From Candidatus Zixiibacteriota bacterium (GTDB lineage Bacteria > SM23-81 > DAOVCL01): 7,564 nucleotides of DNA. The stretch covers positions 1-7,564 of the forward strand of contig DAOVCL010000099.1 in the NCBI GenBank assembly GCA_030670005.1, given 5' to 3'. Both the position numbers and the translations under genes were made by a program. The notes under the pieces were generated by a model. It was not told where the DNA came from. It saw nothing but the letters and a program-made list of their open reading frames with translations, and searched no databases. Below, in pieces: positions 1 to 5,397 of this stretch (position 1 is its first letter; each line of letters starts with the position of its first letter).

Positions 1-2
1 TC

Positions 3-84
3 ACCGCAAAGCTCGCGAAGAAGACGCAAAGGTAGACAGAAAAAACCTTTGCGCTCTCTGCGCCTTCTTTGTGGTCTCTGCGGT
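3..84. repeat. Inverted repeat built of 9-base CTTTGCG-type units
   Basis: The right arm reads as two 9-base units (CTTTGCGCT at 47, CTCTGCGCC at 56), a 2-base spacer, then two more (CTTTGTGGT at 67, CTCTGCGGT at 76). The left arm (3-31) has three units of the same kind on the opposite strand (23-31, then a 2-base spacer at 21-22, then 12-20 and 3-11), so the element is an imperfect inverted repeat with one unit missing on the left. A second array with the same 9-9-2-9-9 arrangement lies at 7233-7270. There is no coding potential. Similar CTTTGCG-type intergenic repeats occur in many uncultured bacterial genomes; no function is known to me. Confidence 0.7.
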
Positions 85-207
85 TAAAAGAGATCCCAGA
101 AAAGCTCAAAGTATGACCGGTTGCAGTATAACAGCCCACAGGGGTCAGGAAAAGGAACTCGGACAGAGATAAATGTCTGTCCCTACGAAACTGATCCCCA
201 ATCCCTG
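85..207. other. Gene-free tail downstream of the ppx-like gene
   Basis: Between the 9-base-unit repeat and the stop of the phosphatase gene no open frame with a ribosome site is visible. The stretch holds a 7-bp inverted repeat (161-182) and the beginning of a dispersed repeat (191-214), listed separately. No strong T-tract terminator for the leftward operon is visible. Confidence 0.5.
161..182 (-). repeat. Short perfect inverted repeat GGACAGA/TCTGTCC, weak terminator candidate
   Basis: GGACAGA (161-167) and TCTGTCC (176-182) are perfect complements around an 8-base loop. On the minus strand the hairpin begins 25 bases after the phosphatase stop codon and is followed by GAGTTCCTTTT, a poor U-tract. 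It could therefore be a weak terminator for the leftward operon. The GGGACAGACATTT string also resembles GGGGACAGAC-type motifs that I associate with IS200/REP-type elements in other genomes, but no transposase is present here. Confidence 0.35.
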
Positions 208-214
208 TCAACTG
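191..214 (+). repeat. Dispersed CTGATCCCC-type repeat, copy 1
   Basis: This 24-base string matches 6865-6888 at 21 of 24 positions in the same orientation (both begin CTGATCCCC and end AACTG). The end of this copy overlaps the last codons and stop of the phosphatase gene (stop at 208-210), so the repeat may have supplied the C-terminus of that protein. Confidence 0.6.
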
Positions 215-1122
215 TCAGACAGCTCCCTTAGGACGAGCCCCCATCTCAGGCCCCGGCTGCTCACTAAGATATCGGTTTGGGAGAGGGTTTTCATCAGGTG
301 AAGGCAGATAGCCGTCCCGGCCAGGATTATCTCCGCCCTCTTCGGGGCCAGTCCGATCATCCTCTTCCTCTGGGAGAGGGTAGAGGCCCTCAACCTGTCA
401 AAGATTGAGCTCACCGATGAGACACTCAACCTGTAACCGTGAATGGGCCCAGGGTCGTAAACCCTCATCCTCATATCCATTGCCGCCAGTGTAGTGATGG
501 TTCCCCCCACTCCTACCAGTACCTCCTTTGAGGGAAAATCCGAGCTTATGCCCTGGAACCTACTCAAGATCTCCCCATTCAATCCCTCCAGATCCCTACG
601 GTTGATGGGATCTGAATGGATAAACCCCTCGGTGAGCCTCACTCCACCCAAGGGAAGACTCCTCCATCTTTTGATCTTTCCATCCTCTCCGTGAACGATC
701 TCGGTGCTCCCTCCACCGATATCGGCCATCAGAGCCTGGGAGCCATACCCCTGTAATCCATAGAGAGCCCCTCGGAAGCTAAGCTTTGCCTCCTCCTCAG
801 GGCTGAGGATGGAAAGCTGCAGATCCTGCCTCTCCCGCAGAAGCCTAAGGAACTCCCCCCGGTTCTCGGCCTCCCTCAGGGCACTGGTCCCGGCCAGGCA
901 GATCACTTCTGCCCCCAAGCTACGGGAAATCCCCTTAAATTGAGAGAGGACCCTTAAGGCCCTCTCCATAGCTCCTGCGGTAAGCTTCTTCACCTTGCTC
1001 AGCCCCTCACCAATCCTGGTCTCCCTCTCCTCCTCCAGAAGGGGAATGACCCTCTGACCCTCTGCCTCAACAACCAGAAGCAGGGCCGAATTCGTCCCCA
1101 GGTCAATCCCGGCCAGCCTCAT
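208..1122 (-). CDS. Ppx/GppA-family phosphatase (exopolyphosphatase/pppGpp hydrolase type)
   Basis: This 304-residue protein has the ASKHA sugar-kinase/actin fold of the Ppx/GppA family, whose members hydrolyse terminal phosphate from polyphosphate or convert pppGpp to ppGpp. The phosphate-1 motif DLGTNS is at residues 7-12. The GTSALREAEN block that follows the first beta-sheet is at 79-88. The acidic SPEEEA block, equivalent to the family SGxEEA with the catalytic glutamate, is at 107-112. The phosphate-2 motif ADIGGGSTE is at 133-141, and a GVGGT adenosine-type motif is at 204-208. The length matches the short, single-module family members without the C-terminal HD domain of E. coli Ppx. 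The start ATG shares its A with the stop of the upstream dehydrogenase gene (TAATG), and no good ribosome site of its own precedes it, so translation is probably coupled. Family assignment is firm; polyphosphate versus pppGpp as substrate is not decidable here. Confidence 0.93.
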   Translation of the reverse strand: MRLAGIDLGTNSALLLVVEAEGQRVIPLLEEERETRIGEGLSKVKKLTAGAMERALRVLSQFKGISRSLGAEVICLAGTSALREAENRGEFLRLLRERQDLQLSILSPEEEAKLSFRGALYGLQGYGSQALMADIGGGSTEIVHGEDGKIKRWRSLPLGGVRLTEGFIHSDPINRRDLEGLNGEILSRFQGISSDFPSKEVLVGVGGTITTLAAMDMRMRVYDPGPIHGYRLSVSSVSSIFDRLRASTLSQRKRMIGLAPKRAEIILAGTAICLHLMKTLSQTDILVSSRGLRWGLVLRELSDS

Positions 1123-2267
1123 TAGCCCACTACCGAGGGTTCGATGACCAGCTCTCCCCTCTCAAACCTCTCCAGGCTCAACCTCTCCACCGAGATGGGG
1201 GGCTCCCTGCCCATCAGGAGCCGGGCCAGGATGAGGCTAACCATCGGGGCGATCATAAATCCATGCCCACTGAAACCAACGGCCATATAGAACCCCTCCA
1301 GCTTCTCTGCCTGGCCCAGGATGGGTTGGGCATCAGGGGTCTTATTGTAGAGGCCAGCCCACTGCCTCACCACCCTAATATCCCTTAGAATGGGGAGGAT
1401 CTTGAGTGCTTCCCTGGCCATTTTCTGGAGAAACTGCCAGGAGGAGCTCAGATCGTGGCTGTGGGGCTCATCCGGGTCCCCCATCCCCATCAGTATGCTC
1501 CCCGGCGGGACCTGTTGGCAGTAGAGCCCGCTGGTAAAGGAGATGACCATAGGGTCGAAGAGGTGATCTAAGGGCTCAGTAACCATTATCTGATGTCGCT
1601 CCGAGTAGGTAGGAATCTCCAATCCAGCCATCTTCCCTATCTGGGCCGAATACCCACCGGCAGCATTTACCACCCTGGCCGTCTCGATCCTCCCCTGGGA
1701 GGTGAGCACCCCTCTCACCCTCCCCCCTTTCATCTCAATCCCCTTTGCCTCGGTAAATTTGTAGAAGCTAACCCCCAACCTCTGGGCCGCCCGCAGATAG
1801 GCCAAATTGGTTTTGAAGGGGTTAGCATGGCCGTCGGTGGGGCAGTAGGCCGCCCCAGGAAGGCCATCCGTCCTGAGGATGGGGACTATCTCCTTAGCCT
1901 CCTGCGGGGTAACGATCTTGGAGGGGATGCCCAGGCTGTTTTGCAGGCTCACATTCCTCCTGTATTGCTCAAGCTGGGTCTGAGATGTGGCCAGCACAAG
2001 GTAACCACCCTGGGCAAATTCTATATCGTAGTCCAGCTCAGCGGAGAGATCCTTGAACAGATCCACACTCCCCTTGGCCAGCCTACAGTTCATCTCCGTT
2101 CCCCACTGCTGTCTTATCCCTGCCCCACACCTCCCCGTTGCCCCCCAACTGGGATACTCCCTCTCCAAGATGACCACATCCTCACAGCCCTCCTTGGCCA
2201 GGTAATAGGCAATGGAGGAACCTATGATCCCCCCTCCGATAATGACCACCTCTGCCCCTTTAACCAT
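1122..2267 (-). CDS. FAD-dependent amino/imino-acid dehydrogenase, DAO family (PDH1 beta/HcnC-like)
   Basis: The 381-residue protein is a D-amino-acid-oxidase (DAO) fold flavoenzyme. It has an N-terminal dinucleotide motif VIIGGGIIGSS (9-18), a GATGRCGAGIRQQW block (42-55) near the flavin, a DGHANP substrate-domain motif (145-150), the NAAGGYS strand (201-207), and a C-terminal FAD-closing region GLYNKTPDAQPILG (305-318) then GFSGHGF (331-337). This pattern and length fit the beta subunit of archaeal dye-linked L-proline dehydrogenase PDH1, and also sarcosine oxidase beta, glycine oxidase and HcnC relatives. It would oxidise the C-N bond of an amino or imino acid. A CAGGAG ribosome site sits 6 bases before the ATG, inside the end of the BFD gene, which it overlaps by 8 bases. 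The adjacent 4Fe-4S and BFD genes and the HcnA/HcnB-like genes argue for a multi-subunit dehydrogenase rather than a lone oxidase. Substrate is unresolved. Confidence 0.88.
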   Translation of the reverse strand: MVKGAEVVIIGGGIIGSSIAYYLAKEGCEDVVILEREYPSWGATGRCGAGIRQQWGTEMNCRLAKGSVDLFKDLSAELDYDIEFAQGGYLVLATSQTQLEQYRRNVSLQNSLGIPSKIVTPQEAKEIVPILRTDGLPGAAYCPTDGHANPFKTNLAYLRAAQRLGVSFYKFTEAKGIEMKGGRVRGVLTSQGRIETARVVNAAGGYSAQIGKMAGLEIPTYSERHQIMVTEPLDHLFDPMVISFTSGLYCQQVPPGSILMGMGDPDEPHSHDLSSSWQFLQKMAREALKILPILRDIRVVRQWAGLYNKTPDAQPILGQAEKLEGFYMAVGFSGHGFMIAPMVSLILARLLMGREPPISVERLSLERFERGELVIEPSVVG

Positions 2268-2532
2268 CGTCGACTCCTGCGATGGTTCCCAGCTTTAGGG
2301 GCATCAGGGGAGGGCGAACAGTGCAGGGTAGGATCTCGTCTGCCTTTTTACCGGTGGCCCGGGCCAGTTCGGCAGCCACCAAAGGTAAACAGGTTCGTCC
2401 CTGACAGGGCCCCATCCCACAGCGGGTTGCCCTCTTGATCTCCTCCATGCTAGTGCAGCCCTGGTTTATCGCCTCCCTTATATCCTTGAGGGTAAGGTCT
2501 TCACACCTACAGATGACGGTATCCTCATCCAT
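2260..2532 (-). CDS. BFD-type [2Fe-2S]-binding subunit (PDH1 delta/HcnB C-terminal domain-like)
   Basis: This 90-residue protein carries the bacterioferritin-associated-ferredoxin-like (Fer2_BFD) pattern: C8-x-C10 at the start, then C38-x4-C43 within RCGMGPCQGRTC. These four cysteines should hold a [2Fe-2S] cluster. The tail has RPPLMPLKLG (73-82), a pattern usually found at the C-terminus of HcnB- and opine-oxidase-A-type proteins, where this domain is fused to the FAD/NAD-binding part. Here it is a free-standing gene, as in the small delta subunit of PDH1. A GGAGG site lies just upstream of the ATG, within the end of the 4Fe-4S gene, which it overlaps by 8 bases; its own end overlaps the dehydrogenase start by 8 bases. 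Such tight overlap suggests equal production of the three proteins. It probably relays electrons between the flavin subunits. Confidence 0.88.
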   Translation of the reverse strand: MDEDTVICRCEDLTLKDIREAINQGCTSMEEIKRATRCGMGPCQGRTCLPLVAAELARATGKKADEILPCTVRPPLMPLKLGTIAGVDDG

Positions 2533-3013
2533 TCTCCCTCCTGCGGAAAAATCTCACCTCCATAGCCAACCCCTGGGGGACCAAAAGCGAGATCAAGGTG
2601 GTCTTCTGCTTTGTTGGCTGCGCCTTTAAAACCTCTGCCTCTCCCACGGCCTCCCCTTCCCTGTTCAAGGCCTCCACCACCTCCCCCTTCTCGGGGAGGG
2701 GGAGGAACTCATAGGGGAGCACTACCCTGGCCCTCTCCTCTGAATAGGTCCCATCGACGATGAATATGGCCAGCCCGGGACAGCCTATCACGCAGAGCCC
2801 GCATCCATTGCACCTCTCAAAATCTATCTGAGGCAGATCTGTGGGGTTTTTGAACCTCTTTATGGCCCCCCTTTTACACCAGTCGTAACAGGGATCGCAG
2901 GGGATTGCTTGAAAACACTCAATTATGGCCACTGGCCCCTTGGCCAGCCTCTCCTCAGAGGGGATAAATCTGGCCAAATCCTCCGCGGTGGGAACGCCAT
3001 CCCTCTCTAACAT
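2525..3013 (-). CDS. Double [4Fe-4S] ferredoxin-type electron-transfer subunit (PDH1 gamma-like)
   Basis: With the start chosen here the protein has 162 residues and two cysteine groups: C33, C39, C42, C46 (C-x5-C-x2-C-x3-C) and C68, C71, C74, C78 (the classical C-x2-C-x2-C-x3-C-P). They predict two [4Fe-4S] clusters. The frame stays open to an ATG at 3034, but that codon has no ribosome site, whereas AGGAGG lies four bases before the ATG at 3011-3013, so the shorter form is preferred. Size and gene order (4Fe-4S, then BFD, then DAO dehydrogenase) match the gamma, delta and beta genes of archaeal L-proline dehydrogenase PDH1. The likely role is carrying electrons away from the dehydrogenase flavins. 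No signal peptide or membrane segment is seen, so it should be cytoplasmic. The C-terminal 60 residues are lysine/arginine-rich and unassigned. Confidence 0.87.
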   Translation of the reverse strand: MLERDGVPTAEDLARFIPSEERLAKGPVAIIECFQAIPCDPCYDWCKRGAIKRFKNPTDLPQIDFERCNGCGLCVIGCPGLAIFIVDGTYSEERARVVLPYEFLPLPEKGEVVEALNREGEAVGEAEVLKAQPTKQKTTLISLLVPQGLAMEVRFFRRRENG

Positions 3014-3023
3014 ACCTCCTCCT
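3014..3023 (-). promoter_or_regulatory. Ribosome binding site that sets the 4Fe-4S gene start
   Basis: On the minus strand AGGAGGAGGT directly precedes the ATG at 3011-3013. The upstream alternative ATG at 3032-3034 is preceded by GCGGGATATT, which has no Shine-Dalgarno match. This decides for the shorter reading frame. Confidence 0.75.
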
Positions 3024-3108
3024 AAATTTTTCATAATATCCCGCTCAGACGCTTCATGTGCCCAATGACAAAGCTATCAGTTGCTCTCATCCGATTCTCT
3101 CCCCGCCG

Positions 3109-3136
3109 AGCCGTCAGGTGCCCTCACCTGACGGCT
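3109..3136. repeat. Perfect 12-bp palindrome with 4-base loop
   Basis: AGCCGTCAGGTG (3109-3120) is followed by loop CCCT and its exact complement CACCTGACGGCT (3125-3136). The arm core GYCGTCAGG/CCTGACRGC recurs in degenerate form at 5134-5163 and 5221-5246. It lies about 105 bases past the stop of the HhH radical SAM gene. No T-run follows on the minus strand. It is best described as a repeat palindrome rather than a terminator. Confidence 0.75.
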
Positions 3137-3146
3137 TAGAGAAGAG

Positions 3147-3172
3147 GGTGGCAGAATCGGGGTTCTGCCACC
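3147..3172. repeat. Perfect 10-bp palindrome GGTGGCAGAA/TTCTGCCACC
   Basis: The arms at 3147-3156 and 3163-3172 are exact complements around loop TCGGGG. The minus-strand version is matched by a truncated copy on the plus strand at 7280-7297 (AGAACCCCGTTCTGCCAC, one base deleted). On the plus strand a CGCTTTT follows, but no plus-strand gene ends here. Confidence 0.7.
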
Positions 3173-3240
3173 TCGCTTTTAGTCTAAACTTTATCAACCT
3201 ATTATGCCTCGGTGCCTTTGTGGCATATGAACAATTCAGG

Positions 3241-4428
3241 CTATAGCTCCTCCCAGAGGAAGAGCTGTTCGTTAACTGCTTTCTCCCTCTTTTGTGGGGA
3301 AGGTGAGAACTTCCCCTTTATGGTGATGAAATTGCGCGCCCTCTTCACTACCACCCTCATCTTCCTTAATCCCTCTAATCCACCTATCCCCTCCTTTCTC
3401 CTCACCTTTACAATCCCCTGGGCAGAGATCCTGCCGATGCCCGGCACCCGGAGGAGCTCCTCAAAGGGAGCAGTCTCCACCTCCAGCGGAAACCTCTCCG
3501 GATGGGCCAGGGCCCAGCCGAGCTTGGGATCCATATCCTGGGGAAGGTTCCCCTCCTTGTCATAGGGAAGTTCGGAGGGGGAGAAGCCATACCTCCGCAG
3601 GAGGAAATCCGCCTGGTAGAGCCTCGTCTCCCTCCATTTGGAGCAAGGGGGCAGATCCTCAAACGGGGTATCCCTGAGCGGAGTAAAGCCGCTATAATAG
3701 ACCCTCCAAAGCCCCAGCCTCTTGTAAAGCCTATGGGAGAGCTCCATTAGCTCCCTATCGGCCTCCCCGGAGGGACCAACCACCAGTTGGGTGGTAACTC
3801 CGGCCTTGAGCGGAGACTCTTTGTTTAAAGTCGCTATCCTCTCCAACCCCCTCATCAGTTGGGAGGTGTAATCTTTGGAAGGGCTCAGCCGGGAGAGGTG
3901 GGCTGGACTTGGAGCCTCCAGGTTTATGGAGAGCCTATCGGCGAACTTTGCCGCCTCGGCGATGAGATCATCATCTGCCCCAGGGATGATCTTCAGGTGT
4001 ATGTAACCCTTAAAATCATATCTCTCCCTTACCAATCTCACCGTCTCCAGCATCTCCTCCTCCACCTTAGTCGGCCCCCCATAGATGGCCGAGGAGAGGA
4101 AGAGCCCCTGGGCAACTCCTCCCCTATAGTAGCGGGTAAAAAGCTTAGCCAGCTCAGAGGGGGAGAACCTTATTCTCCTGAACTCCCTCTCCTTGCGGTT
4201 GGCACAGTAGTAGCAGTTCCCATCACAGGCATTGGACTGCAGCACTTTGAAGAGGGGGAAGAGCCTACCCCCCTTTCCCACAGATGGGTAGATAAAACTA
4301 AATCTCATCCTCCTCTTCGCCGAGAGGAGGGCTGGATACCCAGAGACATCAAATTTGGCCTCCATCCCCAGAGCCCTCAGCTTCTGGGAGAGGTCAGACT
4401 TTCTGATATATACGGCCATATGGGACAA
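3241..4428 (-). CDS. Radical SAM protein with C-terminal helix-hairpin-helix, putative DNA modification/repair type
   Basis: The 395-residue protein has the [4Fe-4S]/SAM motif C68-x3-C72-x2-C75 (ACDGNCYYCANR), followed by the YYRGGVAQGLFLSS region (100-113), which suits the first half of a radical SAM barrel. A helix-hairpin-helix lies near the C-terminus (ELLRVPGIGRISAQGIV, 324-340), a fold that usually binds DNA backbone. The N-terminal AKFDVSG (24-30) and overall layout match the family described as putative DNA modification/repair radical SAM protein (rSAM_link_UDG type), commonly encoded beside a uracil-DNA-glycosylase-like partner. No such partner is visible here; instead it overlaps another radical SAM gene by 35 bases. 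The start is TTG at 4426-4428 with GAGGG nine bases upstream; an in-frame ATG at 4417-4419 is equally possible and removes three residues. Reaction and substrate are unknown; family placement is from recognition of the architecture. Confidence 0.85.
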   Translation of the reverse strand: MSHMAVYIRKSDLSQKLRALGMEAKFDVSGYPALLSAKRRMRFSFIYPSVGKGGRLFPLFKVLQSNACDGNCYYCANRKEREFRRIRFSPSELAKLFTRYYRGGVAQGLFLSSAIYGGPTKVEEEMLETVRLVRERYDFKGYIHLKIIPGADDDLIAEAAKFADRLSINLEAPSPAHLSRLSPSKDYTSQLMRGLERIATLNKESPLKAGVTTQLVVGPSGEADRELMELSHRLYKRLGLWRVYYSGFTPLRDTPFEDLPPCSKWRETRLYQADFLLRRYGFSPSELPYDKEGNLPQDMDPKLGWALAHPERFPLEVETAPFEELLRVPGIGRISAQGIVKVRRKEGIGGLEGLRKMRVVVKRARNFITIKGKFSPSPQKREKAVNEQLFLWEEL

Positions 4429-5125
4429 TTCCCCTTTCCCTCAATCTGCGAAGGACAGGAGGGTAGGAGATTAGATATTCCTCCTCCACCTCCTGGGTCA
4501 TACCAGGGGAGATCTCACTCAGCTTTTCTTTAAATTTTTTCAGGTTATCATCTGGGCTGAAGGAGGCCATAACCGCAGGATGGCAGCCCACCCCGGCCTC
4601 CCAGAGGTTTCTTAACCCCTCCATCTGTAGCTCAAAACCGCGGGGAACGGCCCCGGTGAGAAGGGAGAACTCCTCTGGGTTGGTCCCCTTAAAGGAGACC
4701 CTTACATGGAGGTTCCTAAAGTGGGAGAGGGAACGGGCATACTCTGGGTCAATGAGGGTGCCATTGGTCTCCAAGATGAATCTATATCCGGCCTCATCGG
4801 CGAGCTCTAAGATAACGAAGAGATGTTCCGGGTTCAGGGTGGGCTCATTCCCCGATATCCTCAGTTGACTATATCCCCTCCGCTGGGCGCAGCTTACCAG
4901 GCCCCGAAAGACCTCCGGCGGTGTATAGAACCTCCCTGCCCTCTGGGGGTGATCCCGGGGGTAGTCGCTCCAACAGAAGCAACACCTGAGGTTACAGCCA
5001 CAGCAATCAGCGGTAGCGATCCCTCCATACCACCTACCACCTCTGCCCAACCTGTAGTAGCGCCGCCTTATCCCCTTAGCCACCAGGGCCCTTACCTTTG
5101 CAGCCAACTCTAATGGATCATACAT
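4394..5125 (-). CDS. Radical SAM protein, MoaA/PflA-related, function unknown
   Basis: This 243-residue protein has the radical SAM signature C44-x3-C48-x2-C51 (CNLRCCFC), with two more cysteines just before it (C41, C42). SGNEPTL (91-97) corresponds to the GGEP motif that binds SAM, with asparagine in place of the second glycine. ILETNGTLI (117-125) is the next barrel strand. GGRWYGGIATAD precedes the cysteines, a wording I associate with archaeal radical SAM proteins related to pyruvate-formate-lyase activase. There is no C-terminal SPASM cysteine cluster, so it is a core radical SAM enzyme. The ATG has only a weak AGGCGG site about 10 bases upstream, inside a degenerate palindrome (5134-5163). 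It overlaps the HhH radical SAM gene by 35 bases, so the two are likely translated together and may act together. No substrate can be assigned. Confidence 0.85.
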   Translation of the reverse strand: MYDPLELAAKVRALVAKGIRRRYYRLGRGGRWYGGIATADCCGCNLRCCFCWSDYPRDHPQRAGRFYTPPEVFRGLVSCAQRRGYSQLRISGNEPTLNPEHLFVILELADEAGYRFILETNGTLIDPEYARSLSHFRNLHVRVSFKGTNPEEFSLLTGAVPRGFELQMEGLRNLWEAGVGCHPAVMASFSPDDNLKKFKEKLSEISPGMTQEVEEEYLISYPPVLRRLRERGIVPYGRIYQKV

Positions 5126-5133
5126 TTTTAATT

Positions 5134-5163
5134 AGCCGCCTGTGGTGAGGCTTTCCTGACGGT
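5134..5163. repeat. Degenerate copy of the AGCCGTCAGG palindrome
   Basis: The ends AGCCG (5134-5138) and CCTGACGG (5155-5162) match the ends of the perfect palindrome at 3109-3136 in the same orientation. The interior has diverged, leaving a small stem GTGAGG/CCTGAC with one mismatch around CTTT. It ends only eight bases before the radical SAM start codon and covers its weak ribosome site. Confidence 0.45.
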
Positions 5164-5167
5164 ATGA

Positions 5168-5197
5168 ACAGGATTTTTTATCCCGTTCATCCTGTCT
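5168..5197. repeat. ACAGGAT...ATCCTGT repeat with 9-base units
   Basis: ACAGGAT (5168-5174) and ATCCTGT (5189-5195) form an inverted repeat. The right side reads as two 9-base units, ATCCCGTTC (5180) and ATCCTGTCT (5189). The same unit family appears as three tandem copies at 5349-5375. Confidence 0.5.
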
Positions 5198-5220
5198 ATT
5201 ATTGTAACCCGCATTCAAGA

Positions 5221-5246
5221 GCTGTCAGGAGGTAACCCCTGACAGC
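5221..5246. repeat. Perfect 9-bp palindrome GCTGTCAGG/CCTGACAGC
   Basis: The arms at 5221-5229 and 5238-5246 are exact complements around loop AGGTAACC. The arm differs from that of the palindrome at 3109-3136 by one base over nine (GCTGTCAGG versus GCCGTCAGG). It lies between the HcnB-like gene and the radical SAM pair. On the minus strand no T-run follows, so termination is not supported. Confidence 0.65.
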
Positions 5247-5348
5247 ACACTTTTGATCGATATCAGGCTTGCCCGAGGCTCCGCCCAGGGGAGATGTCGC
5301 CCACCTCCTAACTCGCTTAGATTTAACATTGGGGGACGAGTTTGATTT

Positions 5349-5375
5349 ATCCTGATCATCCTGTTAATCCCGTCT
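5349..5375. repeat. Three tandem 9-base units of ATCCTGTTA type
   Basis: ATCCTGATC, ATCCTGTTA and ATCCCGTCT follow each other without gaps, directly downstream of the HcnB-like gene stop. Related units sit at 5180-5197. The unit length of nine equals that of the CTTTGCG family at 3-84 and 7233-7270, although the sequence is different. Confidence 0.55.
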
Positions 5376-5397
5376 AAAAATGGAAATTCCTAAGCTT

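Larger units (their letters stand above)
3091..3172 (-). other. Gap between radical SAM pair and 4Fe-4S gene with alternative base-pairing
   Basis: In this 227-base gap (3014-3240) two perfect palindromes lie side by side (3109-3136 and 3147-3172). In addition CCGATTCT (3091-3098) is complementary to AGAATCGG (3153-3160), part of which belongs to the second palindrome. The leader of the 4Fe-4S gene could therefore fold in two exclusive ways. No T-tract follows any of the stems on the minus strand, so a simple terminator is not supported. Confidence 0.35.

Noticed and set aside
1593..2438. 281-codon open frame on the plus strand
   Set aside because: It lies antisense to the DAO-family dehydrogenase and BFD genes, is proline/glycine-rich with no recognisable domain, and is explained by the codon bias of the minus-strand genes.
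3109..3172. CRISPR or tandem terminator explanation for the two adjacent palindromes
   Set aside because: There are no regularly spaced identical repeats with spacers, the two palindromes differ in sequence, and no T-tract follows on the transcribed strand.
3859..4533. 224-codon open frame on the plus strand
   Set aside because: It is antisense to the two radical SAM genes, which have clear motifs; its translation shows no family features and no ribosome site was seen.
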